A stretch of 64,000 nt of DNA, from positions 62,001 through 126,000 of the forward strand of contig JACAEX010000043.1 in the NCBI GenBank assembly GCA_013388635.1, in the 5' to 3' direction. This DNA comes from Syntrophaceae bacterium. GTDB lineage: Bacteria; Desulfobacterota; BSN033; UBA1163. This document shows positions 57,801 to 64,000 of this stretch, one piece after another. The notes under the pieces are model-generated. The model ran no database searches. It was not told the origin of the DNA and saw nothing but the letters and a program-made list of their open reading frames with translations. A program made the translations under genes and the position numbers. Numbering within the stretch: position 1 is the first letter of the stretch; the number at the start of each line of letters is the position of its first letter.

Positions 57801-58474
57801 CGTCCTTTCTTCAGAATCAGTTTCGGTCCCTGGTCCTCCAGATCGATTCTCCAGACTATGTTAGAAAATTGGAAGAGACTTCTCACGAGATACACTCTCC
57901 TTGAACTCATCCCCACCCGCTCTCCCCCCTTTCGTAAAGGAGACTTGGGGAGATTAGATTGGAAGAGGAGGAAAGGAATCCCTTTCATCGCCATCTCCTC
58001 CATCTTCTTCAGAGATCTTTCAAAGAAGGGACGAACCTCTCTTTCGACAACATCCTCATCTAAAAAAGTGGAGATCGGCCCCAGGACGATGACCCACAAT
58101 TTTTGCGGTTGAACGGATCTTTCTTCTCGTCCAAGTAGATGGAGCAACCTCTCGCCCACCAACGTGGCCATTTGATAGCACGGGAAGGCCCTTGCGATCC
58201 GAATCTTTTTGAGAAGCCCCTCCGGAGAAACCAATGCCTTTTTAGCGAAGGATGAGACCGTGTAAGGGTCGAAGCGATTGGTCCCATCCACTACGATGAC
58301 ATCGATCTCTTTCTCTGCTAACCACCCCGCCACATAGGAAGCAATCCCCCCTGCCCCTTCGCCCCAGAAAAGAATCTTTCTCGGAAGGCCAGGAGGGTTA
58401 GCGAAGGTCAGTTGAGACAAAATTTGATCGAGCGAATACTTTGCGGGTACCGGTAAATCCATCAGGCGCCTCAA
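57728..58474 (-). CDS. RecA-superfamily-like protein with degenerate Walker A
   Basis: RKILFWGEGAGGIASYVAGWLAEKEIDVIVVDGTNRFDPYTVSSFAKKALVSPEGLLKKIRIARAFPCYQMATLVGERL; RecA/Rad55-like core without GK[ST]. Confidence 0.7.
   Translation of the reverse strand: MRRLMDLPVPAKYSLDQILSQLTFANPPGLPRKILFWGEGAGGIASYVAGWLAEKEIDVIVVDGTNRFDPYTVSSFAKKALVSPEGLLKKIRIARAFPCYQMATLVGERLLHLLGREERSVQPQKLWVIVLGPISTFLDEDVVEREVRPFFERSLKKMEEMAMKGIPFLLFQSNLPKSPLRKGGERVGMSSRRVYLVRSLFQFSNIVWRIDLEDQGPKLILKKGRIEKYPNNKHQIPSTNTQIITNIQ
57918..57960. repeat. Palindromic repeat inserted in frame in the RecA-like gene
   Basis: GCTCTCCCCCCTTTCGTAAAGGAGACTTGGGGAGATTAGATT; encodes NLPKSPLRKGGERVG, a peptide I associate with dispersed intergenic repeats. 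Confidence 0.6.
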
Positions 58475-58537
58475 TAGTTCGGAGTTCGGCGTGTTGAATT
58501 CATATGTTTTAGTTTGAAGTTCTTCGAACCTTTAGGA

Positions 58538-59203
58538 TTAGCACTTCCTGAACACCCCGATCACTTTTCCGAGGATTTGAACTTCTCTCGACCCCTCCTC
58601 GATCTGAATCGTCTCCCAGCGTTCGTTCTCTGGCTTCAATTCGATCTTCCCCCCCTTTTTGTAAAATCGCTTCACCGTTGCCTCCTCCCCCACCAGGGTG
58701 ACCACCACATCCCCATTCTCCGCCGAAGATTGGGAACGGACCAGCACATAGTCACCGGGAAGGATAAAGGGGGACATGCTCTCTCCCTTTACCTTTAGAA
58801 GGAAAACCTCCTTTCCTTTCACCCATTCGATAGGAAGCGGAATCGTCCCTTCCACATGCTCTACCGCTAATGTGGGTTTTCCTGCCTCCACCCTGCCCAC
58901 GACAGGAATCTCACGAACCCATGGCCTCCCTTCTCTCCTCAGATGTTCCTCATCCAGTCCAGCCCGCCGGTACGGGCCATGCGATTCAACCTCTTGAAAG
59001 ACAAGAATCTCGAGGCCTCGGGACATCGAACCTCTCCGTTTCAAATACCCTTTTTTCTCCAGTGCCCTGAGGTGATCGAAGGCTGCCCTGGGATAGATAT
59101 GGAAATGCTCGCCGACCTCCCTCACCGAAGGAGGATAACCTCTCTCTTTAATAAACCCTTTGATGTAATCAAAAATCTCTCTCTGCCGAGACGTCAGTTC
59201 CAT
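58538..59203 (-). CDS. lexA: LexA repressor
   Basis: N-terminal wHTH (MELTSRQREIFDYIKGFIKERGYPPSVREVGEHF), A-G cleavage site GRVEAGKPTLA, catalytic GESMSPFILPGDYVLVR and VVVTLVGEEATVKRF. Confidence 0.95.
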   Translation of the reverse strand: MELTSRQREIFDYIKGFIKERGYPPSVREVGEHFHIYPRAAFDHLRALEKKGYLKRRGSMSRGLEILVFQEVESHGPYRRAGLDEEHLRREGRPWVREIPVVGRVEAGKPTLAVEHVEGTIPLPIEWVKGKEVFLLKVKGESMSPFILPGDYVLVRSQSSAENGDVVVTLVGEEATVKRFYKKGGKIELKPENERWETIQIEEGSREVQILGKVIGVFRKC

Positions 59204-59275
59204 AACCCTCCCATTGATAACTTTCGATTTGCGAATTGGATGAATTCCTCAAGCTCGATATGACCGATTAAATCA

Positions 59276-59385
59276 GAAATACGAAATTCTAAATTCGAAA
59301 CAAGCACGAATCTTCAAAATACAAAATGACCAAAACATATGAGAGGTTTTGAGTGTTGAAAATTTGAATTTGTTTCGAATTTTTC
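59276..59385. repeat. AT-rich inverted-repeat element in the lexA 5' region (TTCGAAACAAATTC family)
   Basis: GAAATTCTAAATTCGAAACAA ... TTGAATTTGTTTCGAATTTTT; shares the core of 23995-24140. Confidence 0.65.
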
Positions 59386-59391
59386 GGTTAA

Positions 59392-59420
59392 AGTATACTA
59401 TACATTTGTTTAGTTGTCAA
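59392..59420 (-). promoter_or_regulatory. lexA operon promoter with overlapping palindrome (candidate LexA operator)
   Basis: Minus strand TTGACA-N17-TATACT; palindrome GTATA-N-TATAC at 59393-59403 overlaps the -10. Confidence 0.65.
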
Positions 59421-59588
59421 GAGAATTCTGGAATCGGTCAGATCTTTTCCTCCATTTCAACTTCAGCGATTTGAATTTTTAGGGCCGCCAGAAATCTTCT
59501 AACCAGACGAAAAATTTATTGATCCGACACTGTATTTTGTTTAATCCTTGAGTTAAGATGGTTTATTTGTTAAAAGTAAGATTTAGCG

Positions 59589-60251
59589 ATGTGGAAACGC
59601 CTGAAGGAAGATATCCAAACCATTAAAGAGAGGGACCCCGCTGCAAAAAACTATCTGGAGATCTTTCTCTGTTACCCGGGTCTCCATGCGATTTGGCTGC
59701 ATCGCATCGCCCATCTCCTCTACCAACGGCGATGGTATACAACGGCCCGTTTGATCTCCCATTTCAACCGGTGGCTCACGGGAATCGAGATTCATCCCGG
59801 GGCCAAAATCGGGAGGCGGCTCTTCATCGACCATGGAATGGGGGTCGTGATCGGAGAGACATCGGAGATCGGCGATGACTGCCTCATCTATAAAGGTGTG
59901 GTGCTGGGAGGGACAACCCTCGAAAAAAAGAAACGCCATCCCACCTTAGGAAACCGTGTCATCGTAGGTTCCAATTCTACTGTATTGGGTGCGATCACGA
60001 TCGGTGACGGAGTGAGGATCGGCTCCGGCTCGGTAGTGATCAGATCGGTTCCGGCCGGAGCAACGGTCGTTGGCGTTCCAGGCCGGGTTGTGGAGTCCTG
60101 GACACCGGAAAAAGAAGAGCTCGATTTCGAACATGGAAATCTCCCTGATCCTCTGTCCGATATTATGAAGATGCTCCTTCAACTCCATAACAAATTGGAG
60201 GAAAGGGTCAAACGATTGGAGGATCAGGCCGAGAGAAACCGTTCTCGTTGA
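59589..60251 (+). CDS. cysE: Serine O-acetyltransferase
   Basis: [58 protein letters not shown] hexapeptide repeats. Confidence 0.93.
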   Translation: MWKRLKEDIQTIKERDPAAKNYLEIFLCYPGLHAIWLHRIAHLLYQRRWYTTARLISHFNRWLTGIEIHPGAKIGRRLFIDHGMGVVIGETSEIGDDCLIYKGVVLGGTTLEKKKRHPTLGNRVIVGSNSTVLGAITIGDGVRIGSGSVVIRSVPAGATVVGVPGRVVESWTPEKEELDFEHGNLPDPLSDIMKMLLQLHNKLEERVKRLEDQAERNRSR

Positions 60252-60261
60252 GGAGCGAAAG

Positions 60262-60684
60262 ATGGCAAAGTACCCAAAATTTCTGATGGAACATTTTCAA
60301 AATCCACGAAACGTAGGGGAGATCTCCGATGCGGATGGAGTGGGTACAGTAGGTAATGCCTCCTGCGGTGACATCATGCAATTGTTTATCAAGGTCAGTG
60401 ACGGCAGGATCATCGAAGCGAAGTTCAAGACCTTTGGCTGCGGGGCAGCCATTGCAACCAGTTCTATCCTGACAGAGCGGGTCAAAGGAGCCACCCTTGA
60501 CGAAGCCTTGAAGATATCGGAGGCGACCTCACAGGAAGTCCTCTCCCACTTGCCCAAAGAGAAAATTCCTTGCTTCACCTTGGCCATAGATGCCTTGAAA
60601 CTGGCAATCGAAGAGTTCCGCTGCAAAGAGGCGGGCATTCATGAAAAAGGTGGCTTTGCCCCTGAAGAAATGAAGAAAGGATGA
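60262..60684 (+). CDS. Fe-S cluster scaffold, IscU/NifU N-terminal domain family
   Basis: HFQNPRNVGEISDADGVGTVGNASCGDIMQLFIKV; FKTFGCGAAIATSSILTERVKG; KIPCFTLAIDALKLAI: three conserved Cys. Confidence 0.94.
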   Translation: MAKYPKFLMEHFQNPRNVGEISDADGVGTVGNASCGDIMQLFIKVSDGRIIEAKFKTFGCGAAIATSSILTERVKGATLDEALKISEATSQEVLSHLPKEKIPCFTLAIDALKLAIEEFRCKEAGIHEKGGFAPEEMKKG

Positions 60685-61604
60685 GAGAAAACTCCGTGAC
60701 CAGGGTGGAAAAAATCGTCTTTCTCAAGAACCCCAACAGCGTTCTGGAACAACTCATTAGGAATTTTATCAAAGAGAATGAGGCGAATCGGAGAACGCCA
60801 CTAGACCATGGGGTTTACTGGGAAGAGCCCCTGGTGGGCTTTGCCTCAGGGACAGATCCTCTCTTCTTCGAATACAAGAGCCTCATTGGCTCCTTCCACC
60901 TCACCCCGAGAGAGATCATCGCAGCCGCTCTGAGAGAGAAGGGGAGAGATCTCCCCCTCTCCGAGATTGAACAGATCAGTGTGATCTCATGGATCCTGCC
61001 CGCACCCGAAGATACCCGCAGAAGCAACCGCAAAGAGGATAAGTTTCCATCTAAGCTCTGGGCCTACACCAGAGACTTCGGGGAGGCCTGCAATAATGCC
61101 CTGAGAAGGCATGTCGTCAGTTTTTTGCACGATTTAGGGCATGTGGCCGTGGCACCCGTTCTCCTGCCTTCCTTTAAACACTTGCGGGACGAAAAGGTGG
61201 GCTGGGCCTCTCCATGGTCGGAGCGCCACGTCGCCTACGCCTGCGGCCTTGGAACCTTCAGCCTCAACGATGGTTTCATCACCCCTAAAGGAATGGCGGT
61301 ACGAATCGGGAGTGTGGTCACCCTGCTCAGGTTGACACCCAGTGAAAAAAGATACCGTCATCCCAAAGAGAACTGTCTTCGGTTTCGTAACGAAAAATGC
61401 GGCAAATGCATTCTTAGGTGTCCTGCCGGTGCGATCACGGAGCAAGGACACGATAAGGATAGGTGCAGGGATTATATCAATTCCGAACCCCTCCAGGCGA
61501 GGCGTTCCGAATACGGTCTCCAGAATCCGCCGCCTGCCTGTGGCCTTTGTCAGACCGGTGTCCCCTGCGAATTCGAGATCCCAAGAGCCGACCTGATCGC
61601 CTAA
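60681..61604 (+). CDS. 4Fe-4S protein, epoxyqueuosine reductase (QueG)-like
   Basis: YACGLGTFSLNDGFITPKGMAVRIGSVVT; CGKCILRCPAGAI; CGLCQTGVPCEF. Confidence 0.8.
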   Translation: MRENSVTRVEKIVFLKNPNSVLEQLIRNFIKENEANRRTPLDHGVYWEEPLVGFASGTDPLFFEYKSLIGSFHLTPREIIAAALREKGRDLPLSEIEQISVISWILPAPEDTRRSNRKEDKFPSKLWAYTRDFGEACNNALRRHVVSFLHDLGHVAVAPVLLPSFKHLRDEKVGWASPWSERHVAYACGLGTFSLNDGFITPKGMAVRIGSVVTLLRLTPSEKRYRHPKENCLRFRNEKCGKCILRCPAGAITEQGHDKDRCRDYINSEPLQARRSEYGLQNPPPACGLCQTGVPCEFEIPRADLIA

Positions 61605-61646
61605 ACCCTCCTCGAAGCCTCCCCTCCGACTTCTAAAAAATAATTC

Positions 61647-61675
61647 TTGACGGCATTGCTAAAGTCATGTTAAAA
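61647..61675 (+). promoter_or_regulatory. Putative promoter upstream of the redox operon hairpin
   Basis: TTGACG-N17-TTAAAA. Confidence 0.35.
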
Positions 61676-61693
61676 AGATTAAAAAAACTTAGG

Positions 61694-61727
61694 GGGGAAC
61701 AGACGTTTCGTCTGCTTCCCCTTTTTT
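61694..61727 (+). terminator. Rho-independent terminator-like hairpin with U-tract
   Basis: GGGGAACAGACG-TTT-CGTCTGCTTCCCC followed by TTTTTT. Confidence 0.8.
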
Positions 61728-61754
61728 ATTCTCGAACGAGGAGGAAATGGAATC

Positions 61755-62066
61755 ATGAAGAAGTTTCTCCTTTTACTATCTCTGCTTGGGGTTTTCTTCT
61801 TTTCGAACATTGGACTGGGAAGAATCGGGGGTGGAGATATTCCCTTCGCCCCTAAGAAGGCAAAGGGGGTGGTCTTCAGCCACGACTTCCATGTGACGGA
61901 TTTAGGCTTGACCTGCCAGAGGTGCCATCCGACCCTTTATGTCACAAGGGCAAAGGACAAACCCGTGACGATGGCCGAGATGAATCAGGGAAAGTCGTGC
62001 GGCGCCTGCCATAACGGAAAAGACGCCTTTACGTCAAAAGGGAACTGTTTCAAATGTCATCAATAA
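61755..62066 (+). CDS. Triheme cytochrome c7-like protein
   Basis: Signal peptide; three CxxCH motifs (CQRCH, CGACH, CFKCH) and FSHDFH. Confidence 0.9.
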   Translation: MKKFLLLLSLLGVFFFSNIGLGRIGGGDIPFAPKKAKGVVFSHDFHVTDLGLTCQRCHPTLYVTRAKDKPVTMAEMNQGKSCGACHNGKDAFTSKGNCFKCHQ

Positions 62067-62080
62067 TCACGGAGGCTCCT

Positions 62081-62923
62081 ATGTACGAAGGAAGAGATGA
62101 ACTTGCGGTCATTCAAGAAGATATCAAGAGGGCCTTGACCAAACCACAGAGAAAGTGGGCCATGCTTATCGATCTGAGGCGATGCGTCCTCTGCCACGCC
62201 TGCACAGCCGGCTGTGTGGCAGAACAGAAGAGCCCACCGGGGATCATCTACCGACCTGTCTATGAGGAAGAGATGGGGGCTTATCCTTCTGTCAAAAGGC
62301 GTTTTACCCCCAGGCCGTGCCTTCAATGTGACAACCCTCCCTGTGTTCAGGCCTGCCCGAATAAAGGGGAGGGAAAGGCCACCTGGAAGAGCACAAAAGG
62401 CATCAGCGCGGGCATTGTGATGATCAACTATATGGAGTGCATTGGGTGTGGCCGATGTGTCATTGCCTGTCCGTATAAGGCAAGAAATTTGGATTCGGGT
62501 GCCTTCTACACCGAGGGGACCCCGAAAATCGAACCGTATGAAACCTCTCCGACCTGGGAATATTCGAGAAAGTGGCCACGTCAGAAAAACCATATTCCTA
62601 TTGGGAACGCAAGAAAGTGCCACTTCTGCTATCACCGACTGAAGAACGGAATGGTCCCCATGTGCGTGAGCACCTGCATCGCGAGGGCCAATTATTTTGG
62701 AGATCCCGAGGATAAGGAAAGCCTCATCTATAAAGTGATGAAGGCCAATAAGATTTCGGTCCTCAGGTCGGTAAAGGGAGATGGGGAAACCAGGCTTACC
62801 TTCGCTCAACTGAAGGATCTGACTTCTGAAGAAATAGCCAAAAAGACCGGTTATCCTGGGAAAATACCTGTCTTTGCCGAATCTTCTCCTACCAAACCGA
62901 GAGTCTATTACATACTCCCATAA
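62081..62923 (+). CDS. 4Fe-4S ferredoxin-type electron-transfer subunit (DmsB/PhsB-like)
   Basis: Four Cys clusters: CVLCHACTAGC, CLQCDNPPCVQACPN, CIGCGRCVIACPYKARN, CHFCYHRLKNGMVPMCVSTC. Start trimmed from 62054. Confidence 0.92.
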   Translation: MYEGRDELAVIQEDIKRALTKPQRKWAMLIDLRRCVLCHACTAGCVAEQKSPPGIIYRPVYEEEMGAYPSVKRRFTPRPCLQCDNPPCVQACPNKGEGKATWKSTKGISAGIVMINYMECIGCGRCVIACPYKARNLDSGAFYTEGTPKIEPYETSPTWEYSRKWPRQKNHIPIGNARKCHFCYHRLKNGMVPMCVSTCIARANYFGDPEDKESLIYKVMKANKISVLRSVKGDGETRLTFAQLKDLTSEEIAKKTGYPGKIPVFAESSPTKPRVYYILP

Positions 62924-62934
62924 GGAGGATAAAA

Positions 62935-64000
62935 ATGGGAAACTCAAATAATGGAAGCGGAATCTCAAGAAGGAATTTCATGAAATGTTCCGCTATCTTG
63001 GGGGGATCTTTTCTTGCATCCCAAATGGAGTGGGCGTCCGATCTAATGAAAAGGGCCGAAGCAGGTCTTCTGACTCCGGAGGAAGATTACGAACTGATCA
63101 AGGCGGAAAATACTCTCTATACGGTATGCCTCCAGTGCAATACAGGGTGTGGGATCAAAGTGAAGCTTTTCAGAAAGAATGGTTCTGCCCTTGCTCTAAA
63201 GATCGACGGGAATCCTTATGATCCCTGGGTAGCCGTTCCTCACCTCCCGTATAAAACCTCGCCTTTTGACGTCAATACGATAGATACAGCCATCTGCCCC
63301 AAAGGTCAAGCTGGCCTCCAAACAGTCTACGATCCCTATCGCATTACGAAGGTCCTAAAGAGAGCGGGCAAGAGGGGTGAGGGGAAATGGATGACCATCC
63401 CTTTTGATCAGGCCATCGATGAGATCGTAAATGGCGGCCTCCTGTTCAAACACGTCCAAGGGGAAGAGAATCGTTACGTGGAAGGGCTTGAGGACATCTG
63501 CGTGCTGAGAGATCCGAAGATCCTGAAAGCTCTCGCCGATGACCTCGCTCCCATCCGAAGGGCCAAGACACCTGAAGAAAGAAAGAGGGCAGTTGAAGAA
63601 TATCAGAAAAAGCATGCGGCTAACCTCCATTACCTGATCGACCCGGACCATCCCGATTTCGGACCAAAGAATAATCAATTGGTCTACGGCTGGGGAAGAA
63701 AGAAGGGTGGGAGAAGCGATTTCTCGAGCCGTTTCTTTGGCGACGCCCTCGGCACCACAAACCGCCATGGGCATACGACCGTCTGTCAGGGATCGCTCTA
63801 TTTCTCCGGAAAGGCGATGAGCGAGCAATATGACGAAGGCTCCTGGAAAGGGGGGGCAAAGTTCTACTGGCAGACAGAGATCGAAGGAGCCGAATTCATC
63901 CTTTTCGTCGGTGCGAATCTTTTTGACGCCAACTACGGCCCTCCGAACAGGGCGGCCAGGCTCATCCCTAACATCACTTCAGGGAAAACGAAGATTGCCG
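62935..64000 (+). CDS. Molybdopterin-dependent oxidoreductase catalytic subunit (DMSO reductase superfamily), truncated by window end
   Basis: Translated by hand: MGNSNNGSGISRRNFMKCSAILGG (Tat signal), CLQCNTGCGIKVKLFRKNG, ICPKGQAGLQTVYDPYRITKVLKR, GHTTVCQGSLYFSGKAMSEQ. Open to 64000; not in the ORF track. Confidence 0.9.
   Translation, partial: MGNSNNGSGISRRNFMKCSAILGGSFLASQMEWASDLMKRAEAGLLTPEEDYELIKAENTLYTVCLQCNTGCGIKVKLFRKNGSALALKIDGNPYDPWVAVPHLPYKTSPFDVNTIDTAICPKGQAGLQTVYDPYRITKVLKRAGKRGEGKWMTIPFDQAIDEIVNGGLLFKHVQGEENRYVEGLEDICVLRDPKILKALADDLAPIRRAKTPEERKRAVEEYQKKHAANLHYLIDPDHPDFGPKNNQLVYGWGRKKGGRSDFSSRFFGDALGTTNRHGHTTVCQGSLYFSGKAMSEQYDEGSWKGGAKFYWQTEIEGAEFILFVGANLFDANYGPPNRAARLIPNITSGKTKIA

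Noticed and set aside
62060-62968. 302-aa - strand ORF
   Set aside because: Antisense to the four-cluster ferredoxin gene; no recognisable domain.
1-64000. Avoidance of RGATCY sites because of the R-M system
   Set aside because: Sites are readily found (for example AGATCT at 11-16 and many GGATCC/AGATCC elsewhere), so no obvious depletion; a proper count was not done.
1-64000. CRISPR arrays, rRNA or tRNA genes, IS transposases
   Set aside because: No regularly spaced direct repeats, no rRNA or tRNA cloverleaf sequence and no transposase-like ORF recognised; a tRNAscan/Infernal run would be needed to be certain.

Overview
64 kb of a bacterial chromosome, probably an anaerobic Desulfobacterota-like organism (taxon is weak inference). 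I see no rRNA, tRNA or CRISPR. Most of it is catabolic and transport operons: a TctABC unit with FAH hydrolase and IclR regulator; a Dpp/Opp ABC system with amidohydrolase; a sugar ABC transporter with sugar-acid dehydratases and an aldolase; a TAXI-TRAP system; an SDF symporter. There is also an acyl-CoA dehydrogenase/ETF unit and the start of a periplasmic Mo/FeS/cytochrome c operon that runs off the right edge. The most unusual items are: (1) a lexA - degenerate RecA-like ATPase - small ORF - divergent family-B DNA polymerase operon. The polymerase has no recognisable exonuclease motifs and an altered motif C (ITDS for DTDS). The operon has a near-consensus promoter with an overlapping palindrome, and it carries repeat-derived in-frame insertions. 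(2) An ETF-alpha / XRE-type HTH / cupin fusion protein. (3) A BstYI/BglII-like restriction-modification pair in AT-rich DNA, with an inverted repeat over its putative promoter and an attC-like structure just after the endonuclease stop. (4) A 366-aa LAGLIDADG intein at the NP/CGEQPL site of a B12-dependent ribonucleotide reductase. (5) Several families of AT-rich hairpin repeats. (6) Small genes and leader ORFs absent from the supplied ORF track. All assignments come from reading the sequence and motif memory; no searches were run.
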